DNA from: an uncultured Desulfuromusa sp.
GTDB lineage: Bacteria > Desulfobacterota > Desulfuromonadia > Desulfuromonadales > Geopsychrobacteraceae
Assembly: GCF_963675815.1 (NCBI RefSeq)
Contig: NZ_OY776574.1
Coordinates: forward strand, 304,001-368,000
Length of the DNA stretch: 64,000 bases
Direction of reading: 5' to 3'
Numbering within the stretch: the first letter of the stretch is position 1; each line of letters opens with the position of its first letter. The translations under genes were made by a program, and so were the position numbers. The notes under the pieces were generated by a model. The model saw only the letters and a program-made list of their open reading frames with translations, was not told where the DNA came from and searched no databases. Positions 55,442 through 64,000 of the stretch are shown piece by piece.

Positions 55442-56438
55442 ACCAACGAAAACAAAAAAACGTTGGCCGTGGCAACTGCTGCTGTTTTTATCGCCGCTGC
55501 TGGCCATCGTGATTTCCCTTTCTGCGGGGAGTCTTGATCTTTCCTGGAAGCAGCTCCTGACTATTTTCCTCCAGGGCCCAGGAACTGAGATCAAGCAGGT
55601 CATTATCTGGGAAATTCGCTTGCCACGGGCTTTACTGGCGGGGCTTGTGGGTGCTGCTTTAAGTTTATCCGGGGTAACCTTTCAGGCGGTCTTGCGCAAC
55701 CCTCTGGCCGATCCTTATCTGCTCGGGGTTTCCGGGGGTGCCGCACTTGGGGCCGTCGCCGCTTTGACCTGTGGATTTCAATCCCCAATTATCATCCCTA
55801 TCGCCGCTTTTATTGGTGCTCTTGGTGCTCTGCTTTTGGTTTATATGGTCGCACAGGCCCATACCTGTTCTTCTCACACCCTGATTTTATCCGGCGTGAT
55901 GGTTGGCAGCCTGGCTGCAGCATTATTATTATTTCTCCTCTGGAGAGCTCCAGCCGATGCCACCCGCCAAGCTATTTTCTGGCTGGCCGGCAATCTTTCC
56001 CTGGCCGACCCGGACTGGCTTTCCTGGGGCTGGTTGTGGGTTCTTATCGGATTTCTGCTGCTCTGGTCTCAATCGTTCAATCTCGACCTGCTGACGCAAG
56101 GAGAGGAAACAGCCGCAGATCTTGGTCTGGCTGTCGGCAAAACCCGCCTGATTCTATTTTCATTGGCGGGGGCATTGACCGCATGCGCTGTTTCTCTGGC
56201 GGGTCTTGTCGGTTTTGTCGGTCTGGTGATTCCACACATTTGCCGGTTACTCTGGGGGCCGGGGCATCGTTTACTGCTCCCCTTCTCTGCCTTGCTCGGC
56301 AGCAGTTTTCTTATCGTTGCCGATGCCATGGCCCGCAGCCTTTATGCTCCGGCTGAAATCCCCGTAGGTGTTGTCACTGCGTTACTCGGAGCCCCCTTCT
56401 TCCTCTTTTTATTGCGGCGGAAAGGAGGAGGACTGTGA
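55434..56438 (+). CDS. btuC: Cobalamin ABC transporter permease BtuC
   Basis: A 334-residue inner-membrane permease of the FecCD/BtuC family with about ten helices; marks include LPRALLAGLVGAALSLSGV near residue 60, NPLADPYLLGVSGGAALGA and FVGLVIPHICRLLWGPGHR. ATG at 55434 is the start; a TTG one codon earlier is also in frame. It overlaps btuF and btuD. Confidence 0.94.
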   Translation: MNKPTKTKKRWPWQLLLFLSPLLAIVISLSAGSLDLSWKQLLTIFLQGPGTEIKQVIIWEIRLPRALLAGLVGAALSLSGVTFQAVLRNPLADPYLLGVSGGAALGAVAALTCGFQSPIIIPIAAFIGALGALLLVYMVAQAHTCSSHTLILSGVMVGSLAAALLLFLLWRAPADATRQAIFWLAGNLSLADPDWLSWGWLWVLIGFLLLWSQSFNLDLLTQGEETAADLGLAVGKTRLILFSLAGALTACAVSLAGLVGFVGLVIPHICRLLWGPGHRLLLPFSALLGSSFLIVADAMARSLYAPAEIPVGVVTALLGAPFFLFLLRRKGGGL

Positions 56439-57700
56439 TTCAGGTCAATGATCTCTCCTTTGCATTTGCAACCGCCACAATATTTGACCATCTCTCTTTC
56501 AGTGTTTCCCGCGGAGAAATCTTGTCGATTATCGGCCCGAACGGAAGCGGCAAATCGACCCTGCTGCGTTTATTGCGCGGCAGTTTAAAAGCCCAGACCG
56601 GAGAGATCCTCTGGGAGAAGAAGCCGGTAGAAAAATTTTCGGCAACAGAAATGGCACGTCGGGTTGCCGTGGTTCCACAATCCTCCGCGATATCATTTCC
56701 ATATAAAGTACGGGATCTGGTTGCCATGGGACGTTATCCTCACCGAAAAAGCGTCTTCAGCTTCCAGGGTAAAACTGATTTACAAGCCATCGAACAGGCG
56801 TTGGTCATGACCGACATCCTCTCTCTGGCTGAGCGGCCGGTGACACAATTAAGCGGCGGAGAGATGCAGAGGGTTCTTCTGGCACGGGCTCTGGCGCAAA
56901 ACAGCTCAGTGCTGTTTCTGGATGAAGCAACCAACCATCTGGACATCGACCATCGCTTCGAACTGACAGAACTGCTGTTGCGTTTGAATCGGGAAAAGCA
57001 GACGACTATCGTGCAGATCAGTCACGATCTTGATTTGGCTGCTGCAATTTCCCAGAGGATTCTCCTGCTGACCGAACATGGCGCAATTGCCGCAATCGGC
57101 ACCCCCAAAGACGTTATGACGGCTGCTAATCTCCAACAGATCTTCCGGGTCAACGTCAAGGTTGACAGCAACCCCTTTACCGGAGCGCCGCAAATCGTCC
57201 CGTTGATAAATAATTCAACCCACCAACTTGACGGGATTAAAGTTCATCTCATCTGTGGCGGAGGTAGTGGTAAAACCTTGTTACGGCGACTCCACCTGGC
57301 AAAGGCAAAAATAACGGCCGGCCCTTTGAACCAGGGCGATTCTGACGAAACGGCAGCAAAAGTTCTCAATATCCCCGTTGTACAAGAAACACCATTCAGC
57401 CCGTTTGCAGAAGCAACTCTCGCTGCTGCAGATCAATTGATCGAGAATACGGAAGTTCTGGTTATCGCGACCCGCTGGTGGGGCGCAGGGAATCTCCACT
57501 GTCTTGATCTGGCAGCAAAAGCAATCCAGCGTAGTACCCCTGTTTTTCTCCTTTCACAACAACAAGGTCAAGACTGCACTGATGGTCAGGCCTGGGAAAA
57601 AATCCAACAACTTCAACAGCGAGGAGCCCGATCCGTTCGCAATGAAGAGCATTTCCTGGACGAGCTTTCCCATCTATCCGGGCACCAAATCCAGACTTGA
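56435..57700 (+). CDS. btuD: Cobalamin ABC transporter ATPase BtuD with extra C-terminal domain
   Basis: A 421-residue protein. The first 250 residues or so are a normal ABC ATPase: Walker A GPNGSGKST, signature LSGGEMQRV, Walker B VLFLDEA. The remaining 150 (about 265-421) form a separate domain with a P-loop-like CGGGSGKT near residue 275, a LNQGDSDETAA segment and ATRWWGAGNLHCLDLA. Similar tails occur on some BtuD-type ATPases of other prokaryotes, as far as I recall, but no function is known to me. GTG start, overlapping btuC by 4 bases. Confidence 0.93.
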   Translation: MIQVNDLSFAFATATIFDHLSFSVSRGEILSIIGPNGSGKSTLLRLLRGSLKAQTGEILWEKKPVEKFSATEMARRVAVVPQSSAISFPYKVRDLVAMGRYPHRKSVFSFQGKTDLQAIEQALVMTDILSLAERPVTQLSGGEMQRVLLARALAQNSSVLFLDEATNHLDIDHRFELTELLLRLNREKQTTIVQISHDLDLAAAISQRILLLTEHGAIAAIGTPKDVMTAANLQQIFRVNVKVDSNPFTGAPQIVPLINNSTHQLDGIKVHLICGGGSGKTLLRRLHLAKAKITAGPLNQGDSDETAAKVLNIPVVQETPFSPFAEATLAAADQLIENTEVLVIATRWWGAGNLHCLDLAAKAIQRSTPVFLLSQQQGQDCTDGQAWEKIQQLQQRGARSVRNEEHFLDELSHLSGHQIQT

Positions 57701-57864
57701 CAGAGGATCAACCTCTCCCGATATAATGATTAAAAAGCATCATTCTTTGATTTTTCCTCAAGATCATTAATTCCAAACGACGTTTTTTTATGTTAAAGTG
57801 TCAACTTGCTGCTTTTTTGTTTTTTGGTCATTCACCATGCATAACAGATAACAGGAGGTAAAAC

Positions 57865-58884
57865 ATGAAACTTACGAAAACCCTGGTTCTTGTCCTCAGT
57901 CTTTGCTTAATGTTGGTCTCCTTTGCCCATGCGGGTAAAGACCTTGATGCTGTCAGAAGCAAAGGATTTATCCAGACAGGTGTTAACGGTGCGGTCTTTG
58001 GCTTCGGCATGCCCGATGCGAAAGGCGTCTGGAAAGGTCTGGATGTCGATACCGCTCGTGCCGTTGCTGCTGCGATCTTCGGTGACGCCGACAAGGTCAA
58101 GTATACCCCCCTTTCTGCTCAGCAACGCTTTACCGCCCTGCAATCAGGTGAAATTGATATCCTGACCCGTAATGCAACCCGCACCTTGAGTCGTGAAACT
58201 CAGCTGGGTCTTAATTTTGTTGCCGTCAACTATTATGATGGCCAAGGTTTCCTGGTCTCTAAAGAACTTGGTGTTAAGAGTGCCAAAGAACTGGATGGCG
58301 CAACAGTATGTGTTCTTCCGGGAACCACGACCGAACAAAATGCCGCTGACTACTTCCGCACAAACAAAATGGCATGGAAACCTGTTGTCATCGAATCAAC
58401 AGCAGAACTGGCAAAAACATTTTTTGCCGGCCGTTGTGACGTTTTGACCTCTGATGCGTCCCAGCTCGCTGGAACGCGCGCTATCTCCGCAAATCCTAAA
58501 GGTTATATTATCCTCCCGGAAATCATCTCCAAAGAGCCTCTGGCTCCGGCCGTTCGCCATGGTGATGACCAATTCAGAGACATTGTTGACTTCTCGGTTC
58601 TGGCTATGATCAATGCTGAAGAATTGGGTATTACTTCGAAAAATGTTGATGAAATGCTCAAAAGTAAAAACCCTGTGATCCAACGCTTCCTTGGCGTGAC
58701 TCCAGGTAACGGCAAAGCACTTGGCCTTGATGAGAAATGGGCTTACAATATTATCAAGCAGGTCGGCAATTACGGTGAAGTCTTTGAGCGTAATGTTGGT
58801 GTTAATACCACTTTGGGCATTGAACGTGGTCTGAACGCTCTCTGGACTGATGGTGGTTTAATGTACTCACCGCCATTTAAATAA
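57865..58884 (+). CDS. aapJ: Amino-acid ABC transporter substrate-binding protein, AapJ family
   Basis: A 339-residue periplasmic protein with a signal peptide (about 1-23, SFAHA). Mature part starts KDLDAVRSKGFIQTGVNGAVFGFG, with GLDVDTARAVAAAIFGD and LTRNATRTLSRE, typical of the general L-amino-acid AapJ/BztA class. An AGGAGGT site precedes ATG. First gene of an aapJQMP operon. No clear promoter was found in the 164 bases before it. Confidence 0.93.
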   Translation: MKLTKTLVLVLSLCLMLVSFAHAGKDLDAVRSKGFIQTGVNGAVFGFGMPDAKGVWKGLDVDTARAVAAAIFGDADKVKYTPLSAQQRFTALQSGEIDILTRNATRTLSRETQLGLNFVAVNYYDGQGFLVSKELGVKSAKELDGATVCVLPGTTTEQNAADYFRTNKMAWKPVVIESTAELAKTFFAGRCDVLTSDASQLAGTRAISANPKGYIILPEIISKEPLAPAVRHGDDQFRDIVDFSVLAMINAEELGITSKNVDEMLKSKNPVIQRFLGVTPGNGKALGLDEKWAYNIIKQVGNYGEVFERNVGVNTTLGIERGLNALWTDGGLMYSPPFK

Positions 58885-58963
58885 TCCTCTTTAAAGAAAA
58901 TTCCGGCCGCCGAAACTCTACTGTTTCGGCGGCTCCTTATTGATTCATTCAGCTTCAGGAACA

Positions 58964-60166
58964 ATGACCTTGAAACGGCAAGATTACCCCACACAGGCAG
59001 ATACAGTCGAGGCGGCCGTTCCATTCTGGCATGATGCCGGAAAACGGGCGATCGTTTTTCAGATATTTGCTCTCTTTGCTGTCACTGGTTTCAGCTACTA
59101 TTTATACTCCAATACTCAAGCCAACCTTGCGAGACAATCTATCGCGACCGGTTTCGGTTTCATGGGCAAAGAAGCGTCCTTTGAAATTGGAGAGTCACTG
59201 ATCCGCTACTCAGCTGCCGACACTTATGCCAGAGCGTTATTTGTGGGGGCATTAAACACCCTCAAAGTGGCCTTTATCGGCATTATCCTGACAACAATCC
59301 TCGGTTGTATTGTCGGCATAGCACGACTCTCCAGCAACTGGCTGGTCTCTAAGCTGGCAGCCGCTTTTATTGAAGTCATGCAGAACATTCCGGTCCTGCT
59401 GCAGCTGTTTTTCTGGTATGCCATTTTTTATGAAACCTTCCCCTCTCCGCGGCAGGCTTTGAATCCGATCAAAGGGATATTTCTCTGCAATCGGGGGTTC
59501 ATTTTCGCAATTCCTGAAGCCCACAATGCGTACACGGCCATGGGAATAGCTTTCATTGCCGTATTAATTGGAGGCTGGTTACTCAACCGTTGGGGGCATA
59601 AGCGTCAGGAGCTGACAGGACAATTCCTTCCCGCAGGCAGGATCACTGTAGCCCTGGGGATATTTATTCCACTGCTGATTTGGGCCCTTTATGGTGCTCC
59701 AACCGCTATGAACATGCCGGAATTGCGCGGCTTCAACTTTCAGGGGGGACTGACGGTCAGCCCGGAGTTTGCTGCTTTGTTAATCGGACTGGTCCTCTAT
59801 ACGTCGGCTTTCGTTGCAGAGATTGTCCGGGCGGGGATTCAATCCATCAGTCGGGGTCAAATTGAAGCAGCCAAAGCCATTGCTCTGAGTCCGGGACAAG
59901 TTCTTCGCCTGGTCATTTTGCCTCAGGCATTGCGCGTTATTATTCCACCTCTGACCAGCCAGATGCTGAACCTGACAAAAAACAGCTCTCTGGCTGTTGC
60001 TATCGGCTATGCAGATTTTGTGGCTGTGGCCAACACGACAATAAACCAGACCGGCCAGGCAATTGAGGGGGTTGCTTTAATCATGGTTGTCTACCTGTTC
60101 TTCAGCCTGTCAACCTCAGTTTTCATGAACTGGTACAACAAGCGTATGGCTCTGGTGGAGAGATAA
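58964..60166 (+). CDS. aapQ: Amino-acid ABC transporter permease, AapQ family
   Basis: A 400-residue inner-membrane permease with about eight helices and the inner-membrane EAA loop (GQIEAAKAIALSPGQVLRLVILPQALRVIIPP, written here as GQIEAAKAIALS and LPQALRVIIPP) near the C-terminus. Length and the inserted hydrophilic part fit AapQ/BztB rather than the shorter His/Gln permeases. ATG at 58964 follows AGGA; the frame also reaches a TTG at 58940. It follows aapJ after 79 bases. Confidence 0.92.
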   Translation: MTLKRQDYPTQADTVEAAVPFWHDAGKRAIVFQIFALFAVTGFSYYLYSNTQANLARQSIATGFGFMGKEASFEIGESLIRYSAADTYARALFVGALNTLKVAFIGIILTTILGCIVGIARLSSNWLVSKLAAAFIEVMQNIPVLLQLFFWYAIFYETFPSPRQALNPIKGIFLCNRGFIFAIPEAHNAYTAMGIAFIAVLIGGWLLNRWGHKRQELTGQFLPAGRITVALGIFIPLLIWALYGAPTAMNMPELRGFNFQGGLTVSPEFAALLIGLVLYTSAFVAEIVRAGIQSISRGQIEAAKAIALSPGQVLRLVILPQALRVIIPPLTSQMLNLTKNSSLAVAIGYADFVAVANTTINQTGQAIEGVALIMVVYLFFSLSTSVFMNWYNKRMALVER

Positions 60167-60169
60167 AAT

Positions 60170-61261
60170 ATGACTGAAGCAACCACAGCCAAAAGAGAAC
60201 AGCTAAAGCCACCGATAGCAAATGTCGGAGTTATCGGTTGGTTACGTACGAACCTGTTTAATTCCTGGTACAATTCACTGCTCACAATTGTCACCCTGAT
60301 AATGCTTGCATTTCTGGTGCCCCCGTTCTTTCAATGGGCTTTTGTGGACAGTCTCTGGAATAGTTCTGCTGCCGCCTGTCGTGACGTTGACGGTGCCTGT
60401 TGGTCAGTCGTTCCCAACAATTTAAGATTCATTATTTTAGGATTTTTCCCAACGGGGCAAGAATGGCGACCCATTCTGTCCATGATTTTGCTCCTTGCGC
60501 TCGTCATTTATTCTAAAGAACGCTCCCGCTGGAAAACATCTCTGCTTTGGCTCTGGACCGCCAACCTGATCATTATGGGAACCTTGATGCATGGCGGGAT
60601 TTTCGGGATGCCTGTTGTTGAAACATCACAATGGAGCGGGCTGCCACTGACATTTATCCTCTCCTTTTTTGGGATGATTGTTGCCTATCCCCTGGGAATC
60701 CTTCTGGCTCTTGGCCGGCAGTCAAAAATGCCTGCAATCAAAACATTGTGTGTTGTCTATATTGAACTCATTCGCGGCGTTCCGTTAATCAGCCTGTTGT
60801 TCATGTCTTCCGTTATGTTTCCACTGTTTCTTCCTGAAGGAGTGACCATTGACAAGGTGCTGCGAGCACTGATTGCGATCATCCTTTTTACCGCCGCTTA
60901 CATTGCTGAGGTTGTTCGTGGAGGGTTGCAAGCTATGCCAAGGGGACAGTATGAAGCCGCCGACTCCCTCGGTTTGAACTACAGAAATACCATGCGGCTG
61001 ATCATTTTGCCTCAGGCACTAAAAATTGTTATTCCACCGTCAGTCGGCATTTTGCTCTCGGTTTTCAAAGATACATCCCTGGTGGTTATTATCGCCCTGT
61101 ATGATGTGTTGAAAACAACGATGGTCACATTGTCCAACCCCCAATGGGCGGGCTATTCAAGAGAGTTGTATATTTTCCTGGCGCTACTCTATTTCGTATT
61201 TTGTTACGCCATGTCGAGCTACAGTCGCAAACTGGAAAAAGAACTTCATACCGGGCATTAA
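60170..61261 (+). CDS. aapM: Amino-acid ABC transporter permease, AapM family
   Basis: The second permease, 363 residues, with about eight helices and the EAA loop (GQYEAADSLGLNYRN, LPQALKIVIPP). Starts 3 bases after aapQ, so translation is coupled. It forms the heterodimeric channel with AapQ. Confidence 0.93.
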   Translation: MTEATTAKREQLKPPIANVGVIGWLRTNLFNSWYNSLLTIVTLIMLAFLVPPFFQWAFVDSLWNSSAAACRDVDGACWSVVPNNLRFIILGFFPTGQEWRPILSMILLLALVIYSKERSRWKTSLLWLWTANLIIMGTLMHGGIFGMPVVETSQWSGLPLTFILSFFGMIVAYPLGILLALGRQSKMPAIKTLCVVYIELIRGVPLISLLFMSSVMFPLFLPEGVTIDKVLRALIAIILFTAAYIAEVVRGGLQAMPRGQYEAADSLGLNYRNTMRLIILPQALKIVIPPSVGILLSVFKDTSLVVIIALYDVLKTTMVTLSNPQWAGYSRELYIFLALLYFVFCYAMSSYSRKLEKELHTGH

Positions 61262-61282
61262 TCAGCCTTCACAGCAAGTGAG

Positions 61283-62053
61283 ATGATCATGAACGATTCA
61301 CAGACAAAAATTGAAGAGACCAACAAACCGATCATAGAAATCCATGAAATGCATAAATGGTATGGCGATTTCCATGTTCTCAGTAACATCAATTTACAGG
61401 TTCAAGCCAAAGAGAAGATCGTTATCTGCGGTCCTTCAGGTTCTGGAAAATCGACGCTCATCCGCTGCATCAACCGCCTTGAAGAGCATCAACGTGGACA
61501 AATTATCGTCAATGGAGTTGAACTGTCCAATGACATCAAGAATATTGAAAAAGTGCGGACCGAAGTTGGTATGGTGTTCCAGCATTTCAACCTGTTCCCC
61601 CACTTAAGCATCATCGATAACCTTACTCTCGGCCCCATCTGGGTGCGGAAAACGCCCAAGAAGGAAGCTGAAGAAGTCGCCATGAAATATCTTGAAAAGG
61701 TCCAGATTGCCGAACAGGCAAAGAAGTTCCCGGGGCAACTGTCCGGTGGCCAACAGCAGCGTGTCGCCATTGCCCGCAGTCTCTGCATGAGCCCTCAGGT
61801 CATGCTGTTTGACGAGCCGACTTCAGCACTTGACCCCGAAATGATTAAAGAGGTTCTTGATGTCATGATTGAGCTTGCGGATGAGGGGATGACAATGCTC
61901 GTCGTCACTCACGAGATGGGCTTCGCCAAGAGTGTTGCTGATCGGGTCATGTTTATGGATGATGGTGAAATTGTGGAACAGAACAGCCCTGATGTCTTTT
62001 TTGACAATCCCCAACATGAACGAACCAAACTCTTTTTGAGTCAGATTCTGTAA
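61283..62053 (+). CDS. aapP: Amino-acid ABC transporter ATPase, AapP/GlnQ family
   Basis: A 256-residue ATPase with Walker [10 protein letters not shown], signature [15 protein letters not shown], Walker [15 protein letters not shown] and switch His in VVTHEMGFA. Two ATG codons (61283 and 61289) are possible; the second has a better-placed GTGAG. It powers AapQM. No clear terminator follows. Confidence 0.95.
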   Translation: MIMNDSQTKIEETNKPIIEIHEMHKWYGDFHVLSNINLQVQAKEKIVICGPSGSGKSTLIRCINRLEEHQRGQIIVNGVELSNDIKNIEKVRTEVGMVFQHFNLFPHLSIIDNLTLGPIWVRKTPKKEAEEVAMKYLEKVQIAEQAKKFPGQLSGGQQQRVAIARSLCMSPQVMLFDEPTSALDPEMIKEVLDVMIELADEGMTMLVVTHEMGFAKSVADRVMFMDDGEIVEQNSPDVFFDNPQHERTKLFLSQIL

Positions 62054-62121
62054 GATTTCCAGTCTGAATCCTTCGGCTTCAGGACAGATCTGAACTCAGC
62101 TTACCACCCTTTCCTTCAGAA

Positions 62122-63096
62122 CTATCGTTCCGCGATATATCTGGCAGCACCGGAGTGGAGTGGTAATCCTAGCGCACTTTCCCGAGCAATTTCCTGAGAA
62201 AACAGGCTCAATGACCTGTGAGCGGTTTTCAGGTATTTCCCATTCTTATCCAAAAGATCCATGATCCTGTACACGGTTTCACTATCAAGATCTTCAGAAG
62301 CTATCAGTAGAGAACGAGTCCCGAAAGTGACAACTTTTTCTGTTTGGGTGGGATAAAGATCAACCGGAAGCTCAATTCTCCAAAGAGCCGGATCGGCATG
62401 AACAAGAGACTCAATATCGTTATCGTCCATATTCAATAAAGTCCCGTTACAGGTTTTTAGCAACCGGCGTAAAGAAAAATCGGGATGGATGCCGATATAA
62501 ATCATTGCCTGCATGGTACCAAAACAAAAAGCCTTTGTATCGTCGTTGGATTGAGATGGAGACAGATCCCCCACCAGGCTGAAATCATCTCTGGTCCATT
62601 CTTTTGCGTTCATAATTCGATTCATTTCCTGGTATTGAATGGACCCCGGAGTTCCGGCATTGATCCTTTTCCCCTGGAGATCAGTCAATGACTGAATTCC
62701 GGCGTCATTGCGAACAACCATAACGACAGGAGTTTCATACACAGGGGCAAGACCACGTAAATTACTGTAGTCAATATCCAGAAATGCAAATTTTCCCGTC
62801 TTATTGATCGCGTCAAACAGGGAACGGGAGTCGACCAGGACAAGGTCCAGTGAGCCCCCCTGGAGATTGGTGAGGTTATAAGCATCATGACCGTCAGCTG
62901 CAGCGACTTGCCGGCAGCTGAGATCGGCAAGCTGGTTATTCATCATCCGACACAGAACCCGTCCGGAAAAATAGGAAAAAGAGCCGGGAGGGCCGGTCCC
63001 TAAACGCAGATCAAATGCTTGAACAAAAACAGGAGAAATCAACAAACATATATTGAGGAAAAAACAGAAGATCCAAACATTTCTATTCACCCGCAT
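62122..63096 (-). CDS. Orphan TAXI-family periplasmic binding protein
   Basis: A 324-residue protein with a signal peptide (about 1-28, VFVQA) and TAXI marks: LRLGTGPPGSFSYFSGR at the mature start and GKRINAGTPGSIQYQE in the middle. It has no TRAP permease beside it, and it is clearly diverged from the TAXI protein at 22087-23061. It is convergent with aapP and divergent from a response-regulator/GGDEF gene 255 bases away, so it may act as a sensor component rather than in transport. This is inference. Confidence 0.88.
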   Translation of the reverse strand: MRVNRNVWIFCFFLNICLLISPVFVQAFDLRLGTGPPGSFSYFSGRVLCRMMNNQLADLSCRQVAAADGHDAYNLTNLQGGSLDLVLVDSRSLFDAINKTGKFAFLDIDYSNLRGLAPVYETPVVMVVRNDAGIQSLTDLQGKRINAGTPGSIQYQEMNRIMNAKEWTRDDFSLVGDLSPSQSNDDTKAFCFGTMQAMIYIGIHPDFSLRRLLKTCNGTLLNMDDNDIESLVHADPALWRIELPVDLYPTQTEKVVTFGTRSLLIASEDLDSETVYRIMDLLDKNGKYLKTAHRSLSLFSQEIARESALGLPLHSGAARYIAER

Positions 63097-63351
63097 GTTA
63101 ACCTCCTTGAGAAAGTAACCATTTTAAAAATACGGAAAAAGTGTCAAATCAGGTTCGTCACGGAATGAAAAAGTTCGGTCACAAAGAAAGTATAACAAAG
63201 CAAAAAACAAAAACAAGAAACAGCCCAGATTACAGGGTGTTTGACAGGAACTGACAGTTACAGTATATCCATATGATCCGGAATACATGTTCTGCCCTGA
63301 CTCATGTGTTTAAAGTCCGGGGCGGCGCCCCCTCTTTGATAAGGAGGAGCA

Positions 63352-64000
63352 ATGATATCGACAGGAAAAAAACGGATATTGGTCGCTGATGGCGATATTC
63401 TCAACCTGGCAACGCTGATCGGGACGTTAAAAGATAATTATCATATTGTTGTTGCCAAAGATGCACCGGAAACGTTTAAGCAGCTGAAGAAAAACCATGT
63501 CGATATGATTCTCCTGGAAACCCGACTGGCTGGCACCGACGGATTTGAACTCTGCAGACAACTCAAGGCAGACCTGCAGACAAAAAGTATTCCGGTCATT
63601 TTCATTACCGCTCAAAGCTCCGTTGCCGATGAAGAAAAAGGATTTGAAGCTGGAGCGGTCGACTATATCGCCAAACCATTTAACGCCCCAACAGTGACAG
63701 CGCGGATTAAGCATCAACTCAAGCATAGCGAAGCCATTTTGGAGCTCCAGCGGCTGCATCAACTGGCTCTTGATGCCAACCCCAACACCGGGCTTCCGGG
63801 CAACAACAGTATCCGCGAAAATATTCAAAAAGTGATCGATGATCAGGAGCCGGTATGTATCATCTACGCTGACCTTGATCACTTCAAAGCATACAATGAT
63901 AACTACGGCTTTGCGCAGGGAGATCATGTTATTGTTTTTACTGCTAATGTGATCAAGGTCGCATTGCAGCTTCACAACTGTCATGGCTCTTTTCTGGGGC
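63352..64000 (+). CDS. Response-regulator-like/GGDEF (diguanylate cyclase) protein, truncated by the window
   Basis: 216 codons are visible. Residues 7-120 form a receiver fold (RILVADGDILNLATL, IPVIFITAQ, YIAKPF), but the phospho-acceptor position is Glu56 (ILLETRLAG in place of LLDxxMP) and the second residue of the acidic pair is Gly14. Thr86 and Lys108 are kept. A GGDEF-type domain follows (TGLPGN near 146, YADLDHFKAYNDNYGF near 170); the catalytic motif is beyond the edge. An AAGGAGG site precedes ATG, and a GGGGC/GCCCC stem (63319-63331) lies just upstream. Output through cyclic di-GMP is likely only if the unseen GGDEF motif is intact. Confidence 0.9.
   Translation, partial: MISTGKKRILVADGDILNLATLIGTLKDNYHIVVAKDAPETFKQLKKNHVDMILLETRLAGTDGFELCRQLKADLQTKSIPVIFITAQSSVADEEKGFEAGAVDYIAKPFNAPTVTARIKHQLKHSEAILELQRLHQLALDANPNTGLPGNNSIRENIQKVIDDQEPVCIIYADLDHFKAYNDNYGFAQGDHVIVFTANVIKVALQLHNCHGSFLG

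Noticed and set aside
63427..63984. 185-codon minus-strand frame at the right edge
   Set aside because: It is antisense to the receiver/GGDEF gene, which has a ribosome site and clear domain motifs on the plus strand.
1..64000. CRISPR arrays, prophage genes, tRNA or rRNA genes
   Set aside because: Looked for by eye in all gaps; no regular repeat-spacer array, phage gene or RNA gene was found.

Overview
The window looks like chromosomal DNA of an anaerobic, Gram-negative deltaproteobacterium, most likely of the Desulfuromonas/Pelobacter/Geobacter group. The grounds are moderate GC, outer-membrane genes (lpxL, btuB), the trp-accD-folC arrangement, acetate-type DUF4212/SSS symporter pairs, TAXI-TRAP transport and a sigma-54 signalling cassette. 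The affiliation is inferred from gene content only; no rRNA or tRNA gene was seen.

Layout. 1-9385 (minus strand) is one long operon: trpE-trpG-trpD-trpC-trpF-trpB, a DEAD-box RNA helicase, trpA, accD and the start of folC, with many 4-base overlaps. 9967-17976 (plus) is a carboxylate-uptake region: an IclR regulator, two paralogous DUF4212 + sodium:solute symporter pairs, a small membrane protein, and between the pairs a cNMP-binding/CBS/DUF294 signalling protein. 18055-30844 (minus) holds thiol peroxidase, a universal stress protein, a fused TRAP permease, its TAXI binding protein behind a candidate sigma-54 promoter, an NtrC-type regulator, a histidine kinase with an amino-acid-binding-like sensor, asnS, and a second large PAS kinase. 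31080-41908 holds prfC, lpxL, upp-uraA, a divergent lysR/azoR pair, an SPFH/NfeD pair, and a cystathionine gamma-synthase-like enzyme with a DUF1015 protein.

42052-57700 is a cobalamin region. A first B12 riboswitch precedes cobU-cobT-cobS-(cobD::cobQ fusion)-cbiB-cobO (nucleotide-loop assembly and late corrin steps). A second precedes btuB-btuF-btuC-btuD (B12 uptake). Between the two lie a divergent MocR-type regulator/EamA exporter pair with clear palindromic operators, a decayed cobO relic, and copies of short non-coding repeat elements. The block cobS to cobO is bracketed by a REP-like hairpin in opposite orientations. 57865-62053 is an aapJQMP-type amino-acid ABC transporter. The window ends with an orphan TAXI binding protein divergent from a truncated response-regulator/GGDEF gene whose phospho-acceptor Asp is Glu.

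The most distinctive items are: the CobD::CobQ fusion, which would make both substrates of the next gene product, CbiB; the cobO relic and repeat elements around the B12 genes; the uncharacterised P-loop-like C-terminal domain on BtuD; the complete sensor-regulator-sigma-54-promoter-TAXI-TRAP-Usp unit; the pseudo-receiver GGDEF protein beside an orphan TAXI protein; and the paired operators between mocR and the EamA gene.
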